Shown piece after piece: positions 9,493 to 19,305 of a DNA stretch of 58,071 nucleotides (position 1 is its first letter; each line of letters starts with the position of its first letter). The notes beneath the pieces were generated by a model, which had not been told where the DNA came from, did not search any database, and was given only the letters and a program-made list of their open reading frames with translations. The stretch spans positions 1 through 58,071 of the forward strand of contig JAEOSX010000016.1 of the NCBI GenBank assembly GCA_016840135.1, given 5' to 3'. Position numbers and translations under genes: made by a program. This stretch comes from Candidatus Hermodarchaeota archaeon. GTDB taxonomy: Archaea > Asgardarchaeota > Hermodarchaeia > Hermodarchaeales > Hermodarchaeaceae.

Positions 9493-10380
9493 TTATTTCC
9501 AGAGGGATTGAAGTGTCTCCGTTAGTGTGGAACGCTCTTCTCTGATGAACACGCCAAGTTCGATGGTTTGGTCCTTCAGAGTAAGTTCATAGCGGGGGTG
9601 ACCAAGATTTTTGCCTGTTCTCTTACCCTTGAGGGCCTTTAGCATCCACGCGCCGGGATTTCGATGAAACTGCTTGCGCTCTTTAGGAGATAGTGAGTCT
9701 CTGTACTCGTTAAAGAATCGTGCCGCGTAGGTTGGGCATTGCGATATGATTTCGATGAACACAAATCCCGGGTGGAGAAGTGCTTCTTGCATTGAAGTAA
9801 TAATATCGTCTATGTGATATGTGGTCCATCTTGCCACATAGCTGGCTCCTGCACCAAGAGCCAGGCGGCTGAGATCGAATGGAGGCTCGGGGTTACTCTG
9901 ATAAGTAGAGGAGTGAACCCCAAACGGGGTTGTAGGAGCGGATTGTCCTCCCGTCATTCCATAAACTTGGTTGTTTACTAGTATCACCTTCAAGGGTATG
10001 TTGCGGCGAGCGGCGTGAATGAGGTGATTGCCTCCGATAGCTGCCCCATCACCGTCACCCGTGAAGACAACAACTTCGAGTTTTGGGTTCATGATTTTTG
10101 CGCCAGTCGCAAAGGCGATAGCCCTACCGTGGGTTGTGTGCAGTGTGTCTCCTTTGAAGTAAGGGCTTGGAATCCAAGCTGAGCAACCTATTCCTGAGAC
10201 GCAGAGGAGATCTCGTTGTTGCAGCTGCTTTCCAACAACCAGCGCATCGACTGCACGGACGAAGCAGCCTAGAATCGAACCGTTACCGCAGCCCGTGCAG
10301 AAAGCTGTCGGAAGATTACGCAAGTATTTTTTACGGTAGTATTGTTGCTGCTTCCCGAGGGGAGTTGTTTGTTGGCTCAA
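9493..10380 (-). CDS. korB: 2-oxoacid:ferredoxin oxidoreductase beta subunit (KorB-like)
   Basis: FCTGCGNGSILGCFVRAVD; TPP-binding GDGDGAAIGGNHLIHAARRN. Confidence 0.93.
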   Translation of the reverse strand: MSQQTTPLGKQQQYYRKKYLRNLPTAFCTGCGNGSILGCFVRAVDALVVGKQLQQRDLLCVSGIGCSAWIPSPYFKGDTLHTTHGRAIAFATGAKIMNPKLEVVVFTGDGDGAAIGGNHLIHAARRNIPLKVILVNNQVYGMTGGQSAPTTPFGVHSSTYQSNPEPPFDLSRLALGAGASYVARWTTYHIDDIITSMQEALLHPGFVFIEIISQCPTYAARFFNEYRDSLSPKERKQFHRNPGAWMLKALKGKRTGKNLGHPRYELTLKDQTIELGVFIREERSTLTETLQSLWK

Positions 10381-10386
10381 TTGATA

Positions 10387-11511
10387 TCATCCTCTAATTT
10401 TTTGGAGTATTTCGTTGGAGTGATGGATTTCACCGCCAACTTTGGGTATCCCTGTCACCTGAGCTTGGCACCCTACTCGTTCGATTTCCCGTATCATCAT
10501 TCCCATGTTCATCTCAACTACGAAGATGCGCTTCATGTCTTTGACAAGCTTGGTCAGTTGGTTTTCTGGGAAGGGCCAAAGTGTCTTGAGGCGGATGAAC
10601 CCAATGGATTCACCTTCTTTCTGGGCTGCGAGTACCGCTTTGTAAGCGGGTCGCGCTGCTGCACCGAAGCTGATTATCACTGTATCAGCGTTGTCAAGAT
10701 TATGTACCTCAAGGTCTAGTCCTTCTTGTTGGAGTGCTTTGCCAGCCTCCTTCTGTTTCTCGAAGAGCCAGTGAATAGTGGCTCGGTGGTATCTGGGAGA
10801 GTAATCTCGCACCCCTGTAGGACGGTGAGCGGACCCGGTGACCAGAAGATCGTGACCGTCGCCGAATTTGGGCATTTCATAGCGTAAGAATATTTCATCT
10901 GGATTGGGGTCATCCTTTGAAAGGCTGCGTCGATTTACTATGGGTAATTCGCCTTTTTTGGGGATGTTCAGCGGTTCACGCATATAGCTAATTGCACCAT
11001 CCGCCATGAGGAGTACAGGAGTGCGGAACCTTTCAGAATAGTTGAAGGCATAGACTGTGAAGTCAAACATCTCTTGGACTGACCAAGGCGCAAAGGCGAT
11101 TGGAGCAATATCTCCATGCGTTCCGTACCGTGCTTGCATAACATCTTGTTGAGCTGGCATTGTGGCTTGACCAGTGCTAGGTCCTGAGCGTTGAGTGTCA
11201 ACGACAACCAGTGGTGTCTCTGTAAGATACGCGTAGCCCAGGTTTTCTTGCATTAAGCTGAAACCAGGACCGGATGTCGCGGTCATCGCCTTTCCACCAG
11301 CCCAAGAGGCACCAATTATCGCCGCCATAGAGGCGATTTCGTCTTCCATTTGAACGTAGTAGCCACGTAATTGAGGTAGACGTTCAGCCATACGTTTAAC
11401 AATACTGGTCGCTGGTGTTATTGGGTATCCAGCGAAGAATCGACAGCCAGCGTAGAGGGCGCCTTCAGCGCACGCTATACCGCCATCGACGAAGTATAAT
11501 CCTTGCTTCAT
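10387..11511 (-). CDS. korA: 2-oxoacid:ferredoxin oxidoreductase alpha subunit (KorA-like)
   Basis: GGIACAEGALYAGCRFFAGYPITPATSIVKRMAERLP; TSGPGFSLMQENLGYA. Confidence 0.93.
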   Translation of the reverse strand: MKQGLYFVDGGIACAEGALYAGCRFFAGYPITPATSIVKRMAERLPQLRGYYVQMEDEIASMAAIIGASWAGGKAMTATSGPGFSLMQENLGYAYLTETPLVVVDTQRSGPSTGQATMPAQQDVMQARYGTHGDIAPIAFAPWSVQEMFDFTVYAFNYSERFRTPVLLMADGAISYMREPLNIPKKGELPIVNRRSLSKDDPNPDEIFLRYEMPKFGDGHDLLVTGSAHRPTGVRDYSPRYHRATIHWLFEKQKEAGKALQQEGLDLEVHNLDNADTVIISFGAAARPAYKAVLAAQKEGESIGFIRLKTLWPFPENQLTKLVKDMKRIFVVEMNMGMMIREIERVGCQAQVTGIPKVGGEIHHSNEILQKIRG

Positions 11512-11753
11512 TCTTCTACCACCTCAACATTGATCGCAGCATCTGGGCATCGTTTTTCACAACGGCGGCAAGCCACACCCTTCTCCCCTCGAACTAGCAT
11601 GCATTTAGTTTCTCCCCCTTCACAAAGGCGTGGTCTATGACCTCCATGAACGGTTGACTCGCCTGCTTCGAGAATTTTAGCAGGACAAAAGAGAATACAG
11701 ATTCCACAGCCTTTGCACAAGGATTTGTCAGCGATGATTTTGACGTGCCGCAT
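11508..11753 (-). CDS. korD: 2-oxoacid:ferredoxin oxidoreductase delta subunit, 4Fe-4S ferredoxin (KorD-like)
   Basis: CKGCGICILFCPAKIL and CRRCEKRCPDAAI; 4-bp overlap with korA. Confidence 0.9.
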   Translation of the reverse strand: MRHVKIIADKSLCKGCGICILFCPAKILEAGESTVHGGHRPRLCEGGETKCMLVRGEKGVACRRCEKRCPDAAINVEVVEE

Positions 11754-11788
11754 CTAGCTGTTTCCCCCTTTTTGAGGGTACTTCAGGG

Positions 11789-12700
11789 TTGAACGGTGAG
11801 GCTTTAACACCTCCTAAAACCTTTAGGGAACAACGATACAACGAGCTGAACATGGCAACCTTTGGAAAACCGATGCTTCCCCGTTGGCTGACAGCAATTC
11901 TGATGTTCCTAATTTCCCTAATGTTACTCATCGCTTCGTTATTCCATGATTTTGTAGGGGCCCTCTACTACTTTCTAAGTTTGATGGTTTGCCTTCTGTT
12001 ATGGTTGTTTGTGGATCGGCAACAGCCTGAAGGGCTTGGTCTTGACTTCTCTAGAAGGTGGTGGCTTGGACTCTTAATAGGACTGGCTCTCGGCGCTGGC
12101 ATGATGGCGAGTATAGTAGTTGTTGAGCTTGCTTTTGGTTGGATAAGCCTAACTGTGGTACTCACTGTAGAGCAAGAAATTTTGCTTGGTGCGATGCTGG
12201 CTGTTTACGTAGTTTGGCAATGCTTAGTAGCGTTTGCAGAGGAGCTAGTTGGGCGAGGTTACATCCAACAGAACCTCAACACCAGCTTGACAGTGCCCCT
12301 TACTGTGACATGCTCAGCTCTTATGTTCGCAGCCCTCCATTTACCCAGCATCCTGACACAATCCCTCCCACTACCACTTTCTGCTATTATGCTGCTGAAC
12401 CTTACTCTCGGTGGGCTACTTTTAGGTTGGTCCTTCGTGAAGACCCGAACATTATGGCTCCCCATAGGCATTCATTTCGCCTGGAACTTCATCCAGTACC
12501 ACATTGTCGGTTTCGGCTTCATTAACCAGGGCATCTACACGGTCCAAAACCTTGGATGGGAAGTGATTACCGGTGGAGTGGTGGGACCAGAAGCAGGTTT
12601 TATAGGAACCCTTGCCTTTCTCTTACTCCTACTGATAATGTGGCGGCTCCCTAGTCGATGGCTGACAGGAGTGAGTGAACAATCAACTAATGAGATTTGA
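11789..12700 (+). CDS. CPBP-family intramembrane metalloprotease (CAAX protease-like)
   Basis: AFAEELVGRGYIQQNL, FAALHLPS and GIHFAWNFIQ motifs in a multi-TM protein; actual start may be internal (e.g. ATG MATFGKPM). Confidence 0.85.
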   Translation: MNGEALTPPKTFREQRYNELNMATFGKPMLPRWLTAILMFLISLMLLIASLFHDFVGALYYFLSLMVCLLLWLFVDRQQPEGLGLDFSRRWWLGLLIGLALGAGMMASIVVVELAFGWISLTVVLTVEQEILLGAMLAVYVVWQCLVAFAEELVGRGYIQQNLNTSLTVPLTVTCSALMFAALHLPSILTQSLPLPLSAIMLLNLTLGGLLLGWSFVKTRTLWLPIGIHFAWNFIQYHIVGFGFINQGIYTVQNLGWEVITGGVVGPEAGFIGTLAFLLLLLIMWRLPSRWLTGVSEQSTNEI

Positions 12701-12711
12701 GTAGAAACAAG

Positions 12712-13341
12712 ATGCCAGAAGATGACGCAGCTCACGATATTTGTCTACGACGCAGCCCCTCTGACTGTAATTCTTGTACCATCAAGGAAAGTGTCGAGTG
12801 CCGCTTTCAACAACGATCCCTACTCCGATTCGCTGCGATATTCCTTTGCTGTGCCATCCCCGCATTCACCGGAGTTATCCTCGCTGGATTTGGTTGGTTC
12901 TTGGTAGGCTGGATTGCCTACATCGCGTTCTTCCTACAAGTTTGGGAGAACCGCATTCTTTGTAGTCACTGTCCCTACTATGCTGAAGAAGGACGAAGCC
13001 TTCGTTGCCATGCTAACTATGGGCTCTTAAAAATCTGGAAGTACAATCCAGGCCCGATGAGCCGATGGGAAAAGCTCCAGTTCATCATTGGCATCATCAT
13101 TTTCGTAACCTACCCTCTTCCCTTCATGGCCTTAGGGGGTCAGTACGCCTTCTTCTTATTATCCTCTCTGGGCATCTTGGTGTTCTTCGCAGTTCTTTAT
13201 ATGAAGATGTGTATTCGATGTGTGAATTTTTCCTGCCCCCTCAACCGTGTTCCCAAGGAGGTTGTGGACACCTTTCTCAGACAAAACCCAGTAATGAAAC
13301 GGGCTTGGGAAGACGCTGGATATAAACTAGACAATGAGTAG
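12712..13341 (+). CDS. Cysteine-rich multi-TM protein of unknown function
   Basis: Paired Cys clusters (CNSCTIKESVEC; CSHCPYYAEEGRSLRC; CIRCVNFSCP) between TM segments; ATG at 12712 preferred over listed TTG. Confidence 0.65.
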   Translation: MPEDDAAHDICLRRSPSDCNSCTIKESVECRFQQRSLLRFAAIFLCCAIPAFTGVILAGFGWFLVGWIAYIAFFLQVWENRILCSHCPYYAEEGRSLRCHANYGLLKIWKYNPGPMSRWEKLQFIIGIIIFVTYPLPFMALGGQYAFFLLSSLGILVFFAVLYMKMCIRCVNFSCPLNRVPKEVVDTFLRQNPVMKRAWEDAGYKLDNE

Positions 13342-13376
13342 ACGACAGAATCCTTGGGTGTATAGACGAGGAGATT

Positions 13377-14015
13377 CTATTCCTTTTTGAGTTGAATGGC
13401 AAGACGAGCGATGCGCTCCCCTACGAGTTGGCTGTTCCGGATGGCAATCTCATCCTTTGGTGTGCCACGCCAGGTGAACCCTTCGCTCTGAAGCCCAGTC
13501 ATACCTGCCCAAGATTCCTTGATGGGGTTTCCGACCCCACCAGCCACGATCATTCCCTGAGCGAGCGCATAGGTAATGATTGTATTTGCTGTCGTTTCCT
13601 GGCCGCCATGTCGGAGCCCTGCTGAGGTGATAACTCCCACCACTTTATCACGAAGACCATGGTCTTTCATTTTCAATGTCCTCGAGCGGTCCATCAGATT
13701 CTTTAACAGGCCTGGAACCGTGCACCAGTAGGAGGGGCTAGCGAAGATTATTGCATCTGCAGTCTGCATTTTCCCCAGTATCTTTGGGATATCATCTTTG
13801 GCGTCTTCAGGACAGGGCTTCTGGCGAACGCAGTTATCGCATCCAGTGCAAGTGAGAATTGTATGGTCTGCCAAGCGAAGCAATTCGGTTTCCACACCAT
13901 CAATTTGGGCTGCTGCCTCCAGTGCTTTAGCTAGAAGGAATTCAGAACTCGATTTTGCCTGCTTTGGGGAGCCGCAGATACCTAGTACTTTAACTGACAT
14001 CTTTGTATTCCTCAC
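13377..14015 (-). CDS. NADPH-dependent FMN reductase / iron-sulfur flavoprotein-like
   Basis: LGICGSPKQAKSSSEFLLAKAL, CTGCDNCVRQKPC, IIFASPSYWCTVPGLLKNLMDR. Confidence 0.9.
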   Translation of the reverse strand: MRNTKMSVKVLGICGSPKQAKSSSEFLLAKALEAAAQIDGVETELLRLADHTILTCTGCDNCVRQKPCPEDAKDDIPKILGKMQTADAIIFASPSYWCTVPGLLKNLMDRSRTLKMKDHGLRDKVVGVITSAGLRHGGQETTANTIITYALAQGMIVAGGVGNPIKESWAGMTGLQSEGFTWRGTPKDEIAIRNSQLVGERIARLAIQLKKE

Positions 14016-14157
14016 AAAGTCTTTGGCGTAGGTTTGTACGAGCAGCCACTCTTAAGAAGGTTTGTGGCTTGCTGACGCAACTAATATCAATTGAGGAAGC
14101 GCGTGAAAGAATCGGATTGTGGCAGGAAGAGAAATCCTGCCACAGTTATCGAATCAG

Positions 14158-14721
14158 TTAGGAAGTTGGCAAATCCCAGGATGTGAACATGCCTGGTAAA
14201 AACCCTAGGGAGGGGGCTATCCATACACCTGGAATTGTTGACGTCATGATGTTGTATGTGTTGATTGCTGCGTTATAGTCAAGCTTAGCATTAGTAATGC
14301 GGTTCTCGGTGCCGGTAATCTCGTTCATCAAGTTTAGCCAGAGAGAGTCAAATTCCACACCAGGGTAACTTTCGGCTGTTGCGATAAAGAGCGTGAAGTA
14401 TTGGTCTAGTGTATCTGAAGCATTTGCAGGTCCTGAAACACCACCATCCGCTATTTCGCTCAACCAATCAGTACGCAACGCAGTAATGTTCGTAATCCAC
14501 TCCGTCATCTGGTCAGTGTACGACGTAACAATTTCTGTTAGTTGTGGAATGAGATCATACTTCCGCTGATATTGAGTGTAGACGTTGTTTAACTTAAGGT
14601 CGATATCCCATCTAGATGTGACCAGTGAGTTGTAGGTCAGAAAGTAAAATCCTACAAAGCCGCCGCCGATAATGAGGGCGGTAAGTCCTACACAGATTAT
14701 CGCTGTACTTGTACTGCCCAT
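14158..14721 (-). CDS. LemA-family protein
   Basis: N-term TM then YNSLVTSRWDIDLKLNNVYTQYQRKYDLIPQLTEIV. Confidence 0.85.
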   Translation of the reverse strand: MGSTSTAIICVGLTALIIGGGFVGFYFLTYNSLVTSRWDIDLKLNNVYTQYQRKYDLIPQLTEIVTSYTDQMTEWITNITALRTDWLSEIADGGVSGPANASDTLDQYFTLFIATAESYPGVEFDSLWLNLMNEITGTENRITNAKLDYNAAINTYNIMTSTIPGVWIAPSLGFLPGMFTSWDLPTS

Positions 14722-15602
14722 TGTTTTATTTCTCCTTTGAATGGACGGCTTAGTCTGTAGCTGAAGCCGCCACCAGCTGTTCCGCCCCCGCCGCCGATTA
14801 CCCTAGTCGCGCCGCTGAATGCGGCTGTTCCTCCAAAGCCAACGAGAAGCGTCGTGAAGAATACTGTTAAAGTGGGGTCCAAGAGCCATGCTAACACTAG
14901 TATACCAATGGCGATGAAGAGTGGAATACAGAAGGCTCCGGGGTTTTTACTAAAGAGAAGATAAAGCATCATTCGGAAATCAATAGCGAGAATGACACCT
15001 AGAATGAATCCGAGGAGTTGACCGTTGTTGAGAACCCAAAGAGTAAGGGGATTCGGTGGGGGAAGCTGTGAGCGGACTGTTGGATCATCTTTGAACTCGT
15101 TATAGAGGGCGAAGAGACCTTCTTCGAATCCATCGTAGATATGGGATTCCCCCATATCAAAATGGGTTACCGTTAGGTTTGCGATATTTGCGGCTTCGGA
15201 ATCAGTGATTGCTCCTTCCATCCCTTGTCCTACTTCGATTCTGAACTCGTAATCAAAGTCGATTTCGTTGTGCCAAGTGATATAGAGCAACATTAGGAGC
15301 CCGTTGTTAACATCCGCCTTACCAATTCCCCAGGCATTGAAGAGCTCGTAGGCATATCGCTCTAGGTCGAGTCCTTCTAAATCATTAGTAGTTACGATGT
15401 AGAGTTCCACGGTCGTTTCTATGTCGATGTTCCGACAGTATTCTTCGAGATATTCTTCCTCATAGCCCCACAGCGCATGACCGAAATCGGCGCACATATA
15501 GCCAGGATGTAGTGGTACAGCTCGAACCGGAATCGCTAGCCCTAGTAGAACTAGGAATGCCATCGTGGTCAATAGGAGGATTTTGGTTCGTGGCGAGAAC
15601 AT
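14697..15602 (-). CDS. TPM-domain membrane protein
   Basis: Signal peptide plus VELYIVTTNDLEGLDLERYAYELFNAWGIGKADVNNGLLMLLYI; overlaps the LemA gene by 25 bp. Confidence 0.88.
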   Translation of the reverse strand: MFSPRTKILLLTTMAFLVLLGLAIPVRAVPLHPGYMCADFGHALWGYEEEYLEEYCRNIDIETTVELYIVTTNDLEGLDLERYAYELFNAWGIGKADVNNGLLMLLYITWHNEIDFDYEFRIEVGQGMEGAITDSEAANIANLTVTHFDMGESHIYDGFEEGLFALYNEFKDDPTVRSQLPPPNPLTLWVLNNGQLLGFILGVILAIDFRMMLYLLFSKNPGAFCIPLFIAIGILVLAWLLDPTLTVFFTTLLVGFGGTAAFSGATRVIGGGGGTAGGGFSYRLSRPFKGEIKQWAVQVQR

Positions 15603-15678
15603 TATAGATAGCTTGTTCTGTTCACGCTTTTCAGCTTTATGCAGGAATAAAGCATTCGAGGAATCTTGGGATTTCTTT

Positions 15679-16341
15679 TCAGTCAGCCCCGTACCGCTCT
15701 ATTTGGGCTAGGATTTTTTTCAGTTTTTGAAGGTCCGCTGGTGTGTTAACGTTAAGTAAGGTTCGGAGTTTTGGGTCGAAGCGCTGTAATGCGTTTGTTG
15801 AGAGGTAGATAACCCGATTAAGAGCGGCAATAAGTGCGCGCATACGGGCTTCCTTCTCTTTCAAGCATTGTTCTGCAATTTGTGCTGCTGTTTCTGTGTG
15901 ATAGACTGAGTGGAGAGGTTCAATCCACCCGTTTGGCCAACGGGGTACTGCTGCCTGGTATCCCTCGACCATGCCCCAGAGGATTTCGAAGAAAATCGGG
16001 TGGATGAGAGGAGAATCGCAAGGGAGTAGCTGAGTATAGGGATTGCTAGCGTGCTGAAAGGCTGTGAATGCGCCTACAAGAGGGCATATCGGTTCCTGTA
16101 AAACGTCGACAACAATTTGATCTATTGGGAAGTATTTCGTGAACTGGGCGTGGTCTTCTTTGGTGTGTACAACGATGAACACTTCGTCAGTATGAGCTTT
16201 ACAGGCTTCAAAGGTATGGAGTATTAGAGGTTTGCCTGCTACTTCAGCGAATGCTTTGGGCCTCTGGAATCTGTTGCTTTGCCCGCCTGCAAGAATTGCG
16301 ACACTCGCTTGAATCACGAACGATACCTCACAGTACTTCAA
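15679..16341 (-). CDS. MobA-like nucleotidyltransferase (molybdenum cofactor guanylyltransferase family)
   Basis: ASVAILAGGQSNRFQRPKAFAEVAGKPLI; LLPCDSPLIHP. Confidence 0.82.
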   Translation of the reverse strand: MKYCEVSFVIQASVAILAGGQSNRFQRPKAFAEVAGKPLILHTFEACKAHTDEVFIVVHTKEDHAQFTKYFPIDQIVVDVLQEPICPLVGAFTAFQHASNPYTQLLPCDSPLIHPIFFEILWGMVEGYQAAVPRWPNGWIEPLHSVYHTETAAQIAEQCLKEKEARMRALIAALNRVIYLSTNALQRFDPKLRTLLNVNTPADLQKLKKILAQIERYGAD

Positions 16342-16406
16342 GTAATTAGTGTATGCGTTTGAAAACCCAAGTATCCTTAAAGATACTGGAAGCCTCCCGT
16401 TTTTCT

Positions 16407-17327
16407 TTAACGACGAGATTCAAAGATAACTTGTAGAAATCGGTCTACAACTCTTTTTGCGATATCAAAGTCAGTGACCTGCTGAAGTCCTTGCCAGCCG
16501 CTGCTACTATTCACTTCAGTAACGACAGGTCCCCGCTTTGTTTCAAGTATATCAACTCCAGTATATTCAAGACCGATAACTTCTGCACACCGCACTGCAA
16601 GTTTGGCAAGCTTTGGTGTGAGCTTACAAGGTTCAGGACGGGCACCGTGTCGGATTGTGGTTTTCCAATCGAATCCAACCCGGTACATTGCAGCAATAGC
16701 TTCTCCGCCAACAACAAAAACCCGAATGTCTCTAAGACCGTGCTCTAGGTATTCTTGGATATACATGACATAGTGGTTGGCTTCTAATGCACGGAATACG
16801 CGGCGGGCAATTTCATGGTCGTCGACACGCGTCATGCCTACTCCGCCTGAACCGAAGAGCGGCTTTACAACTACGTCCTTGTAGCGGCGGAAGGCTCGAA
16901 GTGCGTCTTTAGCATATTGAGTCACAACTGTTCGGGGAACTGGAACCTCCGCCATGTCCAATAATCTAAGCGTATAGTATTTGTCGACTGCTTTCTCGAT
17001 TGCATTGGGCCGGTTCATGAAGGGGATTCCCAAGCGCTCTAGACAATGTAGGAGGTCCATTCGAAGTATTACTTGTTCTAAAGAGCCGCCTGGAACTGCG
17101 CGTGTAAGTATTCCATCTAATTTGGTGAGGTCAAGTCTCTTGTATTGAGCTGCAGGCTTTACGTCACCAACGCGGACAACGCTCTCAGAGACATTGAAAA
17201 CAATACAGTCCACTCCTCTCCCTTCAATATCAGAAACCAGTCGGCTAGTTTCCCATCCTTCAGGTTCCGCTGAGGCAACCCCTACTTGGCGGATTTGTTT
17301 TGTATCTGTTGTTGGCATATCTGTCAC
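16407..17327 (-). CDS. RimK-like ATP-grasp glutamate ligase (MptN/CofF-type)
   Basis: VVVKPLFGSGGVGMTRV, YTGVDILETKRGPVVTEVNSSSGWQGLQ; 4-bp overlap with cofE. Confidence 0.85.
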   Translation of the reverse strand: MTDMPTTDTKQIRQVGVASAEPEGWETSRLVSDIEGRGVDCIVFNVSESVVRVGDVKPAAQYKRLDLTKLDGILTRAVPGGSLEQVILRMDLLHCLERLGIPFMNRPNAIEKAVDKYYTLRLLDMAEVPVPRTVVTQYAKDALRAFRRYKDVVVKPLFGSGGVGMTRVDDHEIARRVFRALEANHYVMYIQEYLEHGLRDIRVFVVGGEAIAAMYRVGFDWKTTIRHGARPEPCKLTPKLAKLAVRCAEVIGLEYTGVDILETKRGPVVTEVNSSSGWQGLQQVTDFDIAKRVVDRFLQVIFESRR

Positions 17328-18103
17328 CGGCGGAAAATATCCTTACTTTCTTCACGAACTAGAACCCGTGCTGATGTTTCTGCTTTTTCATAAGGATAGC
17401 CTCGGATGATAACTACCGGAACTCCTTCGTCTGCTTCGCCCATCACTAACTCTGCTGCTGATGCCAACTCATCTGCTACTGCAACAGCTGTTGAGCGAAG
17501 TGTGTACCCGAAGAGATCCGGTTGACCTACGAAAACCTTCATGGGCGCAATTCCGGAAGTACCTATTGCCACGTTAATTGCTCCCTTCCGGAAGGGGCGA
17601 CCATGAGTGTCCGAGATAATCACTGCAACATCTACGCCGTAATCCTGTTTAATGGTTTGTCGTATCAGTTGAGCTGAACGATCAGGATTTTCAGGGAGTA
17701 GTGTTACATGATTTCGTCGATGTACATTCGAAGAATCAACACCAGCGTTTGCACATACGAAGCCATGATGGGTCTCTACAATCAAATGACCCTGTTCAGC
17801 CCGAACCACTCGCTTCGATGCTTGGAGTATCACCTCCACCAGCTCGGGACGTTTGCCTAGCTTTGAGGCAAGCCTCTTGGCCCGACGGGAGGGTTTAACT
17901 GAAGCTAAATCTACAATCGCACCTTCGGCCCTTGACACGATAGTTTGCGCAATCACCAGAATATCATCTTTCTCTAAGGGAAAAACTGTTTTTCGACAAG
18001 CAGCACAAATTAGTACGCCGATATCGTCGTCCTCTTTGATAACACCCATGCCCTCAAGTGGGATTACTGAGTAGGCTGGAGAATTGGTAGATTGCGTCAT
18101 CAT
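17324..18103 (-). CDS. cofE: Coenzyme F420-0:L-glutamate ligase
   Basis: DDILVIAQTIVSRAEGAIVDL, CANAGVDSSNV, VIISDTHGRPFRKGAINVAIGTSGI. Confidence 0.94.
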   Translation of the reverse strand: MMTQSTNSPAYSVIPLEGMGVIKEDDDIGVLICAACRKTVFPLEKDDILVIAQTIVSRAEGAIVDLASVKPSRRAKRLASKLGKRPELVEVILQASKRVVRAEQGHLIVETHHGFVCANAGVDSSNVHRRNHVTLLPENPDRSAQLIRQTIKQDYGVDVAVIISDTHGRPFRKGAINVAIGTSGIAPMKVFVGQPDLFGYTLRSTAVAVADELASAAELVMGEADEGVPVVIIRGYPYEKAETSARVLVREESKDIFRR

Positions 18104-18170
18104 ATTTCAAATCCATCGAGAGTCAGCGTTCTCAGCTTAAGAGTTTGACGAGTTAGCGGCACAAACCAGA

Positions 18171-18181
18171 GAATATAAAAA
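18171..18181 (+). promoter_or_regulatory. Putative TATA box for the gelsolin-like gene
   Basis: GAATATAAAAA about 36-46 bp upstream of the ATG at 18217. Confidence 0.45.
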
Positions 18182-18216
18182 CTTCTCAATAGCAAGAAGC
18201 TTTGACGTGACAAGGA

Positions 18217-18822
18217 ATGACTGAATTCACGAAATATCATGTCGCCAAGGGTCAAATCGTAAAAGTGCCAGAAGAGCACATGGGCGATTTTGCCGAAGGC
18301 GATGTCTATCTAGTAGATGCTGGTTCAATCATATATCTCTGGTGCGGCAAGACTTCATCACCAGATGAAAGATTTGTAGGTGCCATAACTTCGGTGATGG
18401 GTGACCGTACACGCAGGGGTCACACACGTCTTATAACAGTGGACCAAGGAGAAGAGCCGAAAGAATTTCTCAGCCTTTTCGGTGGCAGCATCACAGTCAC
18501 CGCACAAGACACTGAAGGTATTTTGCGGCGTGTAGCCTTGAAGAAACGGGAATACAAGCTCTTCCGAGTTCACATCGAAGGTGATATCAGCCTTTTCTAC
18601 GAAGTGAAACGCATACGTTCTTCGCTCACTTCAGATGACGTTTATCTTCTGGACACTTTCAACAAGATATTCATTTGGCAAGGAAAGGGCTCGACTAGTG
18701 AGGAAAAGGAGACTGGCTTCATCATCGCACAAAAATACGATTCTGAACGAGCTGGACCCCAAGAAATCATACCTCTACGTGAAGGAGAAGAGACTAAGGA
18801 ATTCTTTAAGGCACTGAAGTGA
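18217..18822 (+). CDS. Gelsolin/villin-like protein with two gelsolin repeats
   Basis: GDVYLVDAGSIIYLWCGKTSSPDERFVGAI and DDVYLLDTFNKIFIWQGKGSTSEEKETGFIIAQKY are two gelsolin-type repeats. Confidence 0.9.
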   Translation: MTEFTKYHVAKGQIVKVPEEHMGDFAEGDVYLVDAGSIIYLWCGKTSSPDERFVGAITSVMGDRTRRGHTRLITVDQGEEPKEFLSLFGGSITVTAQDTEGILRRVALKKREYKLFRVHIEGDISLFYEVKRIRSSLTSDDVYLLDTFNKIFIWQGKGSTSEEKETGFIIAQKYDSERAGPQEIIPLREGEETKEFFKALK

Positions 18823-18854
18823 CATGCTTCTCTTTGAAACTTGATTTAGTCTTT

Positions 18855-19235
18855 CTAGCTCTGGTTGGCTAGTTGACCAACTGCTGTGAGTAACTTTTCC
18901 ATGCTAAAAGGTTTAGTAATGAAAAGATCAGCCCCCGCCTTACTTGTTCTTGTTTTCACTGTGAAGTCAGCACTAATGAAGAGTATTTTACAGGAAGGGA
19001 GTAATCGTTTCAGCTCTGAAATGACTGAGAGTCCATCCATTACTGGCATCCTGTGATCCACAATGATGATGTGTGGAGGATGCTTTAGCCGTTGAAGTTT
19101 GGCGATTGCTTCGATCCCGTTGAGTGCAACTCCTACAACTCTGTGTCCTGCTTGAACAAGTATAGCTTTGTAGAGTTTGTGTAAGATTTCCTCATCTTCG
19201 ACGATGAAGACAGTTACGATTGCTTCTACCCCCAA
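18855..19235 (-). CDS. Response regulator receiver (CheY-like) protein
   Basis: VFIVEDEEILHKLYKAIL, IIIVDHRMPVMDGLSVI, KPFSMEKL. Confidence 0.92.
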   Translation of the reverse strand: MGVEAIVTVFIVEDEEILHKLYKAILVQAGHRVVGVALNGIEAIAKLQRLKHPPHIIIVDHRMPVMDGLSVISELKRLLPSCKILFISADFTVKTRTSKAGADLFITKPFSMEKLLTAVGQLANQS

Positions 19236-19305
19236 TTTAGTTAACTATTCGATTGATTGTGTGTCGATGATTATTTTCAACACCTTTCTGAGAGAATCTT
19301 AGTGT

